From Bacillota bacterium (lineage in GTDB: Bacteria > Bacillota > Clostridia > Lachnospirales > Bianqueaceae): DNA of 64,000 nt. The stretch is from assembly GCA_017441925.1 (NCBI GenBank), contig JAFRUE010000005.1, positions 62,001 through 126,000 on the forward strand, given 5' to 3'. Positions 43,351 through 52,600 of this stretch are shown here, piece by piece; positions within the stretch are counted from its first letter, which is position 1, and every line of letters begins with the position of its first letter. Position numbers and translations under genes: made by a program. The notes below the pieces were generated by a model. The model saw only the letters and a program-made list of their open reading frames with translations. It did not search any database and was not told where the DNA came from.

Positions 43351-44007
43351 TCAGTCCACCCGATAGCCGAGGCCTTTTACGGTCTTGATCACGTCATCGC
43401 CAAGCTTCTCGCGGATCCGTTTGACGGCGACGGTCAGTGTATTGTCGTTTACGACATTCCCCGTAATGTCCCAGAACCGCGACAAGAGCTGCTCGCGCGT
43501 GATGACGCGCCCCTGATTCTGGAACAGATAGGACACGATTTTCCACTCGAGCGCCGTCAGCACGACCTCCTGCTCACCGCGCCAGACCCGGTCCGCCGAC
43601 ATATCGACCCGCACATCTCCGGAGCTTAGGACAACTGTCCCTTTGTTGTACCGGCGGAACGCGTTCTCGATCCGGGAGATCAGTTCGCGGTTGCGGAACG
43701 GCTTGATCACGTAATCATCCGCGCCTGAGTCAAAGCCCTCAACAACGTCGGATTCTTCGTCTTTCGCCGTCAGGAAAATCACCGGAATATCCGGGTAAAC
43801 GCTTTTGATTCTGTGACAGATATCATATCCGGATCCGTCCGGCAGCATAATATCCAGGATCGCAAGATCAAACAAAACCGTCCCGGCGAGCTCTTCAGCC
43901 TGCCGCGCGGTTCTGCCTACTATTACGTCGTAGCCTGCCTGCTTCAGCGCATAGGTCAGGCCTTTGACGATCATTTCGTTATCTTCTGCCAATAGAATCT
44001 TTTTCAT
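43351..44007 (-). CDS. OmpR-family response regulator
   Basis: A 218-residue regulator. Its receiver domain has the acidic pocket E8/D9, phospho-accepting D52 in AILDIMLPDGSG and conserved Thr/Lys in IFLTAKDEE; the C-terminal winged helix (about 125-218) has DNTLTVAVKRIREKLG. OmpR-type proteins bind direct repeats spaced about one helical turn; such a repeat (GTGACAG twice, 11 apart) lies at the promoter of the operon (47374-47391). Confidence 0.93.
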   Translation of the reverse strand: MKKILLAEDNEMIVKGLTYALKQAGYDVIVGRTARQAEELAGTVLFDLAILDIMLPDGSGYDICHRIKSVYPDIPVIFLTAKDEESDVVEGFDSGADDYVIKPFRNRELISRIENAFRRYNKGTVVLSSGDVRVDMSADRVWRGEQEVVLTALEWKIVSYLFQNQGRVITREQLLSRFWDITGNVVNDNTLTVAVKRIREKLGDDVIKTVKGLGYRVD

Positions 44008-44038
44008 ATCTGCCGCCGGTGCTCCTGTGCTTCACTGC

Positions 44039-46606
44039 TTAGATATTGTCGTTACGGATCGTCTCCACAATATTGTGCGATTCTATTTTACGAAGAGAAT
44101 AAAGCATTGTCAAGCCGACGATCAGGAAGACGAATACACAGGCAAACAGGATCGGCTTCCACGGGAAGAAGTATCCCATATCGATCTCGTCGGAAGTCAG
44201 CCTGTACAGCAGCCACGAACCGGCCACACCGAGCGGAAGGCCGATCGCGAGCGACTTCAGGGAATACAGGATGTTTTCCACAAAGATCATGCCCTTGAAC
44301 TGCCGGTTCGTCATACCGACCGACTTGAGCATTGCGAATTCCTTACTGCGCAGGATCATATTCGTCGAGATCGTATTGAAGATATTCGTCACGCCAATCA
44401 GTGTAATGACTGTGATAAAGCCATAAAGGAAGATCTCGATGACCAAGATGAAATTGCGTTCCTGGCGGACCTGGCTCGCGGCGTTCATCACGTCGAATCC
44501 CGCAAAACGGCTATCCTCGGCTTTCAGCGCGACAATCTCTTTCTCGACCCGGTCCGGATCCGCGTCATTGATATAGAGCGCACCCGCATAACTGTTTTTC
44601 ACTATTTCCCCGGGAACCGCGGACTCCGGCATAATGTAGGTCCCGCCGGACGGAGTATAGCCTTCCATTCCCATCGGAGCTTTATCAAGTATGCCTGCGA
44701 CCGTAACAGAAAGCGGTATTTCCTGTTTCGCTTCGCCGGTCTCGTCGTCATATTCCGTAAACTTCAGTACAGCCTGATCTCCTGCTTTAAGAATCGTACT
44801 GCGGGCCACGATCTTGGTTCCGTCTTCATTGCGGAAAGATCCGGTATCCCAGAGCAGCGCCGTGCCCGGAGCCACAGTATCCGGCAAACCGTATTCATGT
44901 GCAAACTCCACATAGCGCGCGTCCGGCAGGACCGCGATAGAAGCGTACAGATCGGACATATTGTCGAAAACGTCTTTCCATTCTTCTGACAGATACGATA
45001 CATCTGCCGTTGCACTCGCGGCACGGTAATAGATGCTCTTGTCCACCTCGACCTCTGCAAGGAGATCATCAAAGGCTGTCTCGTCGCCAAGCACCTGGAT
45101 ATTGAATCCATAATCGGTGAAGTAATAATAGGTACTCCGCTTCGCCGTGCTGACGAATGACGAAAGCGCGACAAATACCGATATGCTCAGCACCAGCGAA
45201 ACGACTGTTGTGCGGTATTTTGCACGGCTGCGCTTCAGGTTCTTGTCCGCGATGACTCCGCCCGTCCCGAAAAGCCTGCGGATGAGGGGCGTTGTCCGCA
45301 GTTTGCGCGGATCGATCTTGACTTCGCGGTTGCCGCGAATCGCCTCGATCGGCGTGATCTGTCCCGCGCGGACCGCCGGGACCAGGCAGGACAGCCATAT
45401 CGTGAGAGCCGCAAGGAAGATCGTAAGCAGGAAGACCCAGACCGGGACGGAATAGACGAAAGTCATTCCGTCAAACATATCTTTCAGCAGGACATTCATG
45501 ATCTGAAGAACGATCATGACCGCCGCGACACCGAGCGCGATTCCAAGCGGAATGCCGATCAGCCCGATGATCAGACCTTCATACAGAATGCTTCCGCGGA
45601 TCTGCTTCGCGGTCGCGCCGACAGACGCAAGCATGCCGTACTGCTGCGTTTTTTCCGAAACGGAGATCGCGAAACTGTTGCGGATGACATAGACACTTGT
45701 GACCAGGATGATCACAAGAATTACTGCCGCGAGTGAATACAGCACGCCGGTCGTCCGTGCGGACAAAGCGCCCTCGAGCTCCAGCAGATAATGATTCGAC
45801 AGCGCGCCTGTTGTACTGTCCCCTTCTGCATCCAGGACGGCCATGATCTCGTCGGTATAGTCCTGAAAATGCTTCGGCTTGTCATAGGTCACACCAACGG
45901 TCCGTGTACCGCCGGCCTGGGATCCATCCACACCGGTCTGGGATCCTTCCATACGGCTGAGCAGCACGAATCCCGGCGCGTCGTAGTTTTCCAGCATATA
46001 CGAAAGTCTCTCGGAAATCCCGACGATCGTATAGGTCCGGACGGCCGTATTGACGATGGATTCCGGTTCCCCTTCGTCAGGGTCGAACGGATTATGCTGT
46101 CCAAGCACCCAACCGTCATCCGTCATACGCGTGCCGACTTCCAGTGTAAGCGTATCGCCGATCCTGTACTCCATGTCCCCGCTCGTGAAAACATGATCCG
46201 GAATGACGATCTCGCCGGCGTTCTCCGGGAGGCGTCCGGACAGAAGGCGCAGCGAAATATGTGCAAATGCCGCGTCATCCGCTTCCATTATATAGAAATA
46301 CGGCTTGTTCGGATTGCCGCTGTCGGCCGCCTGCGCGTAACCGAGCCCGCGAAGGCTGAAACTGTCTTTTACATGCACATTGGACGTGATGTAGCTGATC
46401 TTGTCCTCCGGCACGTCTATAAACAGCACATGATAATCACCGTCTGTGTGCTTCGCCCAATTGATAAGCGAAGTCAGCCCGCTCTGCGCGAGGCCGGCGA
46501 CCGCACAGATCAGTGCCGTCGAAAGCAGAATGCCGATGATCGTGACGATCGTCCGTTTTTTGTTCTGCTTCAGGTTCTGCAGGGTGAGTTTATGCAGGAT
46601 ATTCAT
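44039..46606 (-). CDS. ABC transporter permease, double FtsX-domain type
   Basis: An 855-residue permease with two FtsX-like modules: an N-terminal TM (about 18-38), a large extracellular region, three TMs (about 285-425), another TM at about 460, a second extracellular region (490-720), and three C-terminal TMs (about 725-845). The layout is that of exporters for peptides or lipoproteins and of antimicrobial-peptide resistance systems, with larger loops than MacB. It is 19 bases after the ATPase gene. Confidence 0.9.
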   Translation of the reverse strand: MNILHKLTLQNLKQNKKRTIVTIIGILLSTALICAVAGLAQSGLTSLINWAKHTDGDYHVLFIDVPEDKISYITSNVHVKDSFSLRGLGYAQAADSGNPNKPYFYIMEADDAAFAHISLRLLSGRLPENAGEIVIPDHVFTSGDMEYRIGDTLTLEVGTRMTDDGWVLGQHNPFDPDEGEPESIVNTAVRTYTIVGISERLSYMLENYDAPGFVLLSRMEGSQTGVDGSQAGGTRTVGVTYDKPKHFQDYTDEIMAVLDAEGDSTTGALSNHYLLELEGALSARTTGVLYSLAAVILVIILVTSVYVIRNSFAISVSEKTQQYGMLASVGATAKQIRGSILYEGLIIGLIGIPLGIALGVAAVMIVLQIMNVLLKDMFDGMTFVYSVPVWVFLLTIFLAALTIWLSCLVPAVRAGQITPIEAIRGNREVKIDPRKLRTTPLIRRLFGTGGVIADKNLKRSRAKYRTTVVSLVLSISVFVALSSFVSTAKRSTYYYFTDYGFNIQVLGDETAFDDLLAEVEVDKSIYYRAASATADVSYLSEEWKDVFDNMSDLYASIAVLPDARYVEFAHEYGLPDTVAPGTALLWDTGSFRNEDGTKIVARSTILKAGDQAVLKFTEYDDETGEAKQEIPLSVTVAGILDKAPMGMEGYTPSGGTYIMPESAVPGEIVKNSYAGALYINDADPDRVEKEIVALKAEDSRFAGFDVMNAASQVRQERNFILVIEIFLYGFITVITLIGVTNIFNTISTNMILRSKEFAMLKSVGMTNRQFKGMIFVENILYSLKSLAIGLPLGVAGSWLLYRLTSDEIDMGYFFPWKPILFACVFVFLIVGLTMLYSLRKIESHNIVETIRNDNI

Positions 46607-46625
46607 ACATGACCCTCCTGTGGCT

Positions 46626-47303
46626 TCAGTTCTTCTCGTCGCGCACGATCCGGCCGTCCTCGATCGTGATCACACGGCCAGCCTGCGCCGCGATCTCCAG
46701 GTCATGTGTAATGATGATGACCGTCTGGTTGTACTCCTGATTGGCTTTTTTCAGGAGCGCCACGATCTCCTCGCTCGCCTTGGAGTCCAGGTTGCCGGTC
46801 GGCTCGTCCGCCAGGATAATCGCAGGATTCTGAATGATCGCCCGGCCGATCGATACGCGCTGCTGCTGTCCGCCGGAGAGCTCGTTCGGCAGATGCGTGC
46901 GGCGGTCATACAGGCCGAGGCTGTCCAAAAGCTGTTTCAAGCGTTCCGGCGCGACTTTCTCCCCGTCCAGATCGCAGGGCAGCGTGATGTTCTCCTCAAC
47001 GTTCAGGACCGGGATCAGATTATAGAACTGATAGATGATCCCGATCTGGCGGCGGCGGAAAATCGCAAGCTGATCGGCCGTGAGGGTGCTGATGTCTTTG
47101 CCGTCGATGTAGATCCGTCCCTCCGTCGGGCGGTCAACTCCGCCGATAAGATGCAGCAGCGTGGACTTGCCGCTGCCGGAAGCGCCGACGATCGCCGTGA
47201 ATTCGCCTTTTTCAATGCTGAAAGACACATTGTCCACGGCGACGACTTTGTTTTCGTCCTTGCCGTAAATCTTGCTTAAGTTCTCAACCCGTAAGATTTC
47301 CAT
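46626..47303 (-). CDS. ABC transporter ATP-binding protein, LolD/MacB type
   Basis: A 225-residue ATPase with Walker A GASGSGKST, signature LSGGQQQRVSIGRAI, Walker B ILADEPTGNLDSK and the H-loop in IIITHDLE. It partners the double-FtsX permease. ATG 47303 has AAAGGA upstream; in-frame starts further upstream would run through the promoter and are rejected. It is first gene of the ATPase-permease-regulator-kinase operon. Confidence 0.94.
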   Translation of the reverse strand: MEILRVENLSKIYGKDENKVVAVDNVSFSIEKGEFTAIVGASGSGKSTLLHLIGGVDRPTEGRIYIDGKDISTLTADQLAIFRRRQIGIIYQFYNLIPVLNVEENITLPCDLDGEKVAPERLKQLLDSLGLYDRRTHLPNELSGGQQQRVSIGRAIIQNPAIILADEPTGNLDSKASEEIVALLKKANQEYNQTVIIITHDLEIAAQAGRVITIEDGRIVRDEKN

Positions 47304-47357
47304 ATATAGAGTCCTTTCTGTCTGATTCATTCGCGGTCTCCCGCGTTTACAGGCTTC

Positions 47358-47391
47358 AGTATAGTCCCCCAGAGTGACAGCAAAGTGACAG
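47358..47391 (-). promoter_or_regulatory. Promoter with response-regulator-type direct repeat
   Basis: Minus-strand -10 TATACT (47358-47363). Instead of a normal -35 the region holds two direct copies of CTGTCAC (47374-47380 and 47385-47391), exactly 11 bases apart, covering the -35 position. This is the usual layout for activation by an OmpR-family regulator and would give positive feedback of the operon. Confidence 0.65.
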
Positions 47392-47440
47392 AATCTTTCA
47401 TTTTCACAAATCTTTTCCGGCTGCTCCAGATGCAATAAAT

Positions 47441-47489
47441 GTGTCAGAAGACCGTCGATTTCTTGCAGTTTCGTTTATTTTTCTGACAC
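47441..47489. repeat. GTGTCAGA-type palindromic element, copy b (family 2)
   Basis: GTGTCAGA (47441-47448) and TCTGACAC (47482-47489) with 33 bases between, ending 63 bases before the start of the PD-(D/E)XK protein B gene. Outer TTTTCCGG (47413-47420) and CCGGAAAA (47493-47500) may extend the symmetry. Confidence 0.8.
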
Positions 47490-47552
47490 GATCCGGAAAA
47501 ACCAGCCAAAACCGATTTACGTTACATAATAAGGGTAGAATGGAGGGATTCT

Positions 47553-48293
47553 ATGACAATTGATTATTTTGGAGAAACATATCTTGATTCAACCAAGCTG
47601 GTAATTCCGGACCCGGAACTCGATGCCGCGGCACTTTCCGTGGAGGATTTAGTCACATTGCATGCCAAACTGCTGTATGAACTGCCTTATTTCCCGCGAG
47701 GGACACTTGCCGAACGCCGCCGCGGCCGCCGGACATACTACAGCGTTCAGACCACTGTCAATCATCGGCGCCAGGAACGGTATCTTTCGCTGAAAAAGGA
47801 CTCAAATCTGATCGAGCAGCTGCGAATCAAGAAGCAGATCCGAACAGCTCTTACAAAGATCCGCCGGGCTTCGGAGCATCTGAAGGGTTATCGCCGCCGT
47901 CTTGCCGCCAAAATGTCCGTCATCGGGCATCGCTATGCGGAAAATTATGTTTTTTATACAAACAAGATATACGTCCGGTCCACTGCTGAAGCTGCAATCG
48001 TCGAGATGCTGCATAAACGCCACGTCCGATTCGAATATGAGGCGCCGACAGAGGTCGCGGGATGGATCATTCATCCGGATTTCAAATATATCGTTGACGG
48101 CAGGTCCGTTTATCACGAACACCTCGGAATGCTGGACAGAGAAGACTATGCTTCAGACTGGAGAAACAGGCAGGAGCGCTACAGGCGCGCCGGCCTTAAG
48201 GAAGGGACAGATCTGCTGATCAGCCGCGCGCACGGCAAGTATATTGATCTCGTTGAAATCGAGCAGATGCTGCATACTCGGGGCGTTTTCTGA
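47553..48293 (+). CDS. PD-(D/E)XK nuclease-like protein B, flanked by palindromic elements
   Basis: A 246-residue paralogue of the protein at 11462-12247. An Arg-rich middle (RRRGRRTYYSVQTTVNHRRQ, about 55-74) and RYLSLKKDSNLIEQLRIKKQ match RIYLKKDDKLIWALAQKEY of protein A. The C-terminal PD-(D/E)XK-like region has RSTAE at 142-146, FEYE at 160-163, HPDF at 174-177 and HEHLGMLD at 188-195, with E146, D176 and E189 as candidate catalytic acids. AGGGA precedes the start. GTGTCAGA elements lie 63 bases upstream and 258 and 382 bases downstream. The N-terminal 25 residues have no counterpart in protein A. Confidence 0.7.
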   Translation: MTIDYFGETYLDSTKLVIPDPELDAAALSVEDLVTLHAKLLYELPYFPRGTLAERRRGRRTYYSVQTTVNHRRQERYLSLKKDSNLIEQLRIKKQIRTALTKIRRASEHLKGYRRRLAAKMSVIGHRYAENYVFYTNKIYVRSTAEAAIVEMLHKRHVRFEYEAPTEVAGWIIHPDFKYIVDGRSVYHEHLGMLDREDYASDWRNRQERYRRAGLKEGTDLLISRAHGKYIDLVEIEQMLHTRGVF

Positions 48294-48550
48294 ATAAAAA
48301 TCCTACAGCTGTCCCGCCGTCGTCCTGCTGACTTCCTGCAATTCCGGCGCCGGTCTTTTTGTTGTGCACGGAATTGCTTTTTTTTGCATAAAGAAGCCTT
48401 GTTTCTTGCAACAACTCTATACAAAACGGATATGATCTTTTCCTGTATCGTCCCTGAATGATCCATGATTTATTATTGTCCATTATTCATCTTTTCCGTG
48501 TCTGTTCCGTATCTGTTCTGTTCTATTTCTTTCTATTTCTCATCTATTCC

Positions 48551-48599
48551 GTGTCAGAAAATCGCCTAAATCTTCACATAAAGCATCATTCTCTGACAC
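48551..48599. repeat. GTGTCAGA-type palindromic element, copy c (family 2)
   Basis: GTGTCAGA (48551-48558) and TCTGACAC (48592-48599), 33 bases between. It lies in the convergent gap 48294-48786, which otherwise holds a terminator, copy d and a pyrimidine-rich stretch with repeated CTGTTC and CTATTTCT words (48498-48548). Confidence 0.8.
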
Positions 48600-48626
48600 A
48601 AATATAGGAAGCCCGGCAAAAGCCAC

Positions 48627-48656
48627 AAAAATCCCCGGCAGCTTCTGCTGCCGGGG
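48627..48656 (-). terminator. Intrinsic terminator of the transhydrogenase operon
   Basis: A perfect 10-bp stem CCCCGGCAGC / GCTGCCGGGG, loop TTCT, with five T on the minus strand, about 130 bases past the stop of the last gene. Confidence 0.92.
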
Positions 48657-48674
48657 TTCGTCCGTACTGGATTC

Positions 48675-48723
48675 GTGTCAGATAAGTATTGTTTTTCTCT
48701 GATTCCTGACGAAAATCTGACAA
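48675..48723. repeat. GTGTCAGA-type palindromic element, copy d (family 2)
   Basis: GTGTCAGA (48675-48682) and TCTGACAA (48716-48723), 33 bases between; one arm base differs. The interior shares TTTTCTC..ATTC and TGA.GAAA with the copy at 53293, with one indel. It lies inside the 3' untranslated part of the transhydrogenase operon, before the terminator. Confidence 0.75.
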
Positions 48724-48786
48724 GTGATTCGACCTGGTGATTCGACAAGATATTCCTTACCGACTCAGACTTGCTGGATATCCTTA

Positions 48787-50835
48787 TTATTTGGCCGTCA
48801 GGATCTTGAGGGCGCCGGTCGGACAGGCCTCAGCGCACTTCAGGCAGTCTTTGCACGCCGCCACCACGGCCGGATCGTTGAATTCCGGCTTAATGACGGT
48901 CTCGAATCCGCGGCCAACCAGTCCAAGAATGCCTTTGCCGACCACTTCGTCGCAGACGCGGACGCAGAGATTGCAGGTGATGCACTTGCCCTGATCGCGT
49001 TCGATCGCCACGAGCCTGGTCTCGGTGAACTTCTCGTGTTTCGCACCGGCCAGTCTCTCCGGATGGATTTCAATCTCATTTGCAGTGCTGATCAGACGGC
49101 ACTCACGATAATCATGGCAGCCACACTCCAGGCAGCGCAGGGCCTCCTTCATCGCTTCTTCCGCGGTATAGCCGCTGTTGACCGGCTTAAAATCGCATCT
49201 GCGCTCCGCTGCGGGACGGTTCACAACAGGAACCCGCGGCTGTTTCTCGCGGTCCTTGAAATCCTCTTCCGTCACGACACGCTTGGACACATAAGGCTTT
49301 CTGTACGGCTTCTCGGCTCCGGCAAGATACGAATCGATCACGTCGGCGGCTCTGCCTGCCTCGCCGATTGCCGCAATCGCGATGTCCGCGCCTTTGTTGG
49401 TCGCGTCGCCGACCGCAAATACGCCGGGCAGTGAAGTATGGAAGGACAGTTCGTCAGCTGCAATGATCCCGCGGCGGTTCAGTTCCAGACTGCTTGCCCC
49501 GACGTCAAAACCCGCAACATCCACTCTCTGGCCGATAGCCGCAATGACGCTGTCCACCTCAAGATATTCGAATTTGCCTTCAACAGGGACAGGACTCCGG
49601 CGTCCGGAAGCATCCGGCTCGCCCAGCTCCATGACCTGCAGTTTGACCGCCTTGACCTTACCGTCCTCTCCGATGATCGAATCCGGATTGGTCAGGAATT
49701 TAAAGACCACGCCCTCTTCAATGGCCTCGTCGATCTCGTCCGCGGCCGCCGGCATCTCACTGCGCGTACGGCGGTAGATGACGTAGACTTCTTCGGCGCC
49801 GAGACGCACTGCGGTACGGCAGGCGTCCATCGCGGTATTGCCGCCGCCGACGATGGCCGTACGTTTGCCGATCGCAACAGGATCGCCCAGCGCGACACTG
49901 CGGAGAAAATCAATTCCGCCGTACACGCCTTCCAGATTCTCGCCCGGGCAGCGCATCGGGCTGCTCTTCCACGCGCCGATCGCCACGACGACCGCGTCAT
50001 ACTGCTTCCGGTATTCTTCGAAAGAAATGTCCCTGCCGATCTTGAAATCATTGACGAGCTTAACGCCGGTCTCAGCGATCTCCGCGATCTCCGCATCCAG
50101 CACAGCCTTGGGCAGACGGTATTCCGGAATGCCGTAACGAAGCATTCCGCCCATCTTGGGCATCGCATCATGAACCGTCACTTCATGACCTTTCAGTGCC
50201 AGATAATAAGCCGCCGTCAGTCCCGCCGGACCTCCGCCGATGATGCCGACTTTCTTGCCGGTCGCCGGCGCGATCTCCGGTTTCCACCTGTCGGCCTTGT
50301 CCAGCTGGTCCATCGCCATGAAACGCTTGATCATCGCGATGCTGATCGGCTGCTCTACCAGACGTCTGCGGCATTCGCTCTCGCAGGGATGCGGACAGAC
50401 ATGGCCGATACTCGCCGGAAGCGGCAGACGCTCCTTGACGATCCGGACGGCCTCACGCGTATTGCCGAGCGCGACCTGCTTGACATATTCCTGGCAGGCT
50501 GTCTCAGCCGGGCATGCCAGACGGCAGGGCCCGACGCAGTCGCCTTCATGATCGCTCATCAGAAGCTCGAGCGCGATCTTCCTGGCCTGGATGATCCGGT
50601 CATTCTCGGTATGCAGCACCTGTCCGTCCGCAGCTATCGTCGAACAGGAACGGATAAGTTTGGGACTCTTTTCGTCCTGCACAAGACACAGTCCGCAGGC
50701 TCCGTAGCGGGCTACGCTGGGATGATAGCAGAGATTCGGGATATAGATCCCGTTATCCTGGGCGATCTTAAAGATCGTATCGCCCTGCTGCCCCTTGCAG
50801 AGTTTTCCGTTTATCGTAATTGTAATCTCAGACAT
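48787..50835 (-). CDS. StnC-like subunit: NuoG-type [2Fe-2S] + NADPH/FAD oxidoreductase + ferredoxin
   Basis: A 682-residue iron-sulfur flavoprotein. An N-terminal plant-type [2Fe-2S] domain has C36, C47, C50 and C64. A GltD/NfnB-like part (about 85-560) has Cys-rich GDCVGPCRLACPAETACQEY, FAD site VGIIGGGPAGLTAAYYLA and NADPH site TAIVGGGNTAMDACRTA. The C-terminal domain has two [4Fe-4S] clusters (CITCNLCVRVC and CKDCLKCAEACP). This layout matches StnC of the Sporomusa-type Nfn, an electron-bifurcating transhydrogenase linking NADH, NADPH and ferredoxin. It starts 13 bases after the StnB-like gene. Confidence 0.85.
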   Translation of the reverse strand: MSEITITINGKLCKGQQGDTIFKIAQDNGIYIPNLCYHPSVARYGACGLCLVQDEKSPKLIRSCSTIAADGQVLHTENDRIIQARKIALELLMSDHEGDCVGPCRLACPAETACQEYVKQVALGNTREAVRIVKERLPLPASIGHVCPHPCESECRRRLVEQPISIAMIKRFMAMDQLDKADRWKPEIAPATGKKVGIIGGGPAGLTAAYYLALKGHEVTVHDAMPKMGGMLRYGIPEYRLPKAVLDAEIAEIAETGVKLVNDFKIGRDISFEEYRKQYDAVVVAIGAWKSSPMRCPGENLEGVYGGIDFLRSVALGDPVAIGKRTAIVGGGNTAMDACRTAVRLGAEEVYVIYRRTRSEMPAAADEIDEAIEEGVVFKFLTNPDSIIGEDGKVKAVKLQVMELGEPDASGRRSPVPVEGKFEYLEVDSVIAAIGQRVDVAGFDVGASSLELNRRGIIAADELSFHTSLPGVFAVGDATNKGADIAIAAIGEAGRAADVIDSYLAGAEKPYRKPYVSKRVVTEEDFKDREKQPRVPVVNRPAAERRCDFKPVNSGYTAEEAMKEALRCLECGCHDYRECRLISTANEIEIHPERLAGAKHEKFTETRLVAIERDQGKCITCNLCVRVCDEVVGKGILGLVGRGFETVIKPEFNDPAVVAACKDCLKCAEACPTGALKILTAK

Positions 50836-50848
50836 CTTAATCCCTCCT

Positions 50849-52600
50849 TTAGCCTACCGATACGGCGCCGAATCTGCAGGCCGCCAGGCACTGTCCGCAC
50901 CGTATGCACTTCTCCGGATCGATCGAATGCGGATTGCGGACTGTCCCCGCGATGGCTCCGGCCGGGCATTTCCTTGCGCACATCGTACAGCCGACGCACT
51001 TGGACGGATCGATCGAATAGGTCAGCAGCGCCGCGCAGGATCCTGCCGGGCACTTCTTCTCGTTGATGTGAGCCTCATATTCGTCGCGGAAATACCGCAG
51101 TGTCGTCAGTACCGGGTTCGGCGCGGTCTGTCCGAGCCCGCAGAGCGCTCCGTCCTTGACAGCGGCGCACAGCTCCTCCAGCAGCTCGATATCGCCCTCA
51201 CGTCCCTCGCCTTCCGTGATCCTCGTCAGGATCTCCTGCATACGCTTCGTACCGATACGGCAGTGCACGCACTTGCCGCAGGACTCTTTCGCGGTGAAAT
51301 CCAGGAAGAACTTGGCCATACCGACCATACAGGTGTTTTCGTCCATGACGACCATGCCGCCGGATCCCATGATGGCTCCGGTCGCGCTGAGCTTCTTATA
51401 ATCGATCGGCGTATCCAGCAGAGACGCGGGAATACATCCGCCCGACGGTCCGCCCATCTGCACGGCCTTGAATTCCTTATCGTCCCGGATCCCGCCGCCG
51501 ATGTCAAAAATGACTTCCCGCAGGGTCTTGCCCATCGGAATCTCCACGAGTCCGCCGCGTTTGATCTTGCCGGTCAGCGCGAAGACCTTGGTGCCTTTAC
51601 TGTCCTCTGTCCCCATCGCGGCGAATTTGTCTCCGCCGTTCAGGATGATCCACGCGACGTTCGCGAACGTCTCCACGTTATTGATATTGGACGGTTTATG
51701 CCAGTAACCGCTGTTTGCGGGGAAAGGCGGCTTGAGCCGCGGCATGCCGCGGTTTCCTTCCAGCGACTCGATCAGAGCGGTCTCCTCGCCGCATACAAAA
51801 GCTCCCGCGCCGGCCTTGATCCGCATATCGCAGGAAAAATCACTGCCCAGGATATTTTTGCCGAGTTTGCCTGCTTCACGGGCCTGTTTGATCGCGTTCT
51901 CCAGACGCACGATCGCAAGCGGATATTCAGCACGGACGTACACGATCGCTTCCGCCGCGCCGATCGCATAGGCCGCGATCATCATACCCTCGATCAGACT
52001 ATGCGGATCGGACTCGATAACGGCACGGTCCATGAACGCGCCGGGGTCGCCTTCGTCCGCGTTGCAGATCAGGTATTTCGGCCCGCCTGCGGCATTGCGC
52101 GCGGCCTTCCATTTGAACCAGGTCGGGAAACCCGCTCCGCCGCGGCCCGCAAGCCCGGAGACCTTGATTTCCTCGATGACCTCTTCCGGCGTCATGGTCC
52201 CAAGCACCTTTTCAAGGGCCTGATATCCGTCATCGGCCATATAATCGTTAATGTCAGCCGGATCGATCACGCCGCAGTGGCGCAGCGCGATCCTTGTCTG
52301 TTTGCGCAGGAAATCCTCGTCCTCTTTGCGGATCGTGATACGGTCCACCAGGGACAGATCTCCGCTCTGGACCGCAGCGGCAATATCGTCCGCATCCTCA
52401 GGTGCGACATGCACAAGCCTCTTCGCCAGCATTTTTCCATTATACAGATCAACAATGGGCTCGAGCCAACACATACCGACGCATCCGGTGATCCCCAGGC
52501 TCGCGCTCTCTATTCCTTCAAGTTTAGTCTGCAGCGCTTCATAAACCTTGCCGGCACCCGCGGCCAGTCCGCAGCTGCCCTCTCCGACGATAACTCTCAT
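50849..52600 (-). CDS. StnB/NuoF-like NADH-oxidising flavoprotein subunit
   Basis: A 583-residue subunit with an N-terminal thioredoxin-like [2Fe-2S] domain (GCVGMCWLEP), a NuoF core with NADH/FMN site GRGGAGFPTWFKWK, CGEETALIESLEG, and cluster motif ESCGKCVHCRIGTKRM. Two C-terminal [4Fe-4S] motifs (CVGCTMCARKCP and CIRCGQCLAACR) complete it. The extended form equals HydB or StnB rather than respiratory NuoF. Its ATG overlaps the stop of the StnA-like gene by four bases. Cytoplasmic. Confidence 0.9.
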   Translation of the reverse strand: MRVIVGEGSCGLAAGAGKVYEALQTKLEGIESASLGITGCVGMCWLEPIVDLYNGKMLAKRLVHVAPEDADDIAAAVQSGDLSLVDRITIRKEDEDFLRKQTRIALRHCGVIDPADINDYMADDGYQALEKVLGTMTPEEVIEEIKVSGLAGRGGAGFPTWFKWKAARNAAGGPKYLICNADEGDPGAFMDRAVIESDPHSLIEGMMIAAYAIGAAEAIVYVRAEYPLAIVRLENAIKQAREAGKLGKNILGSDFSCDMRIKAGAGAFVCGEETALIESLEGNRGMPRLKPPFPANSGYWHKPSNINNVETFANVAWIILNGGDKFAAMGTEDSKGTKVFALTGKIKRGGLVEIPMGKTLREVIFDIGGGIRDDKEFKAVQMGGPSGGCIPASLLDTPIDYKKLSATGAIMGSGGMVVMDENTCMVGMAKFFLDFTAKESCGKCVHCRIGTKRMQEILTRITEGEGREGDIELLEELCAAVKDGALCGLGQTAPNPVLTTLRYFRDEYEAHINEKKCPAGSCAALLTYSIDPSKCVGCTMCARKCPAGAIAGTVRNPHSIDPEKCIRCGQCLAACRFGAVSVG

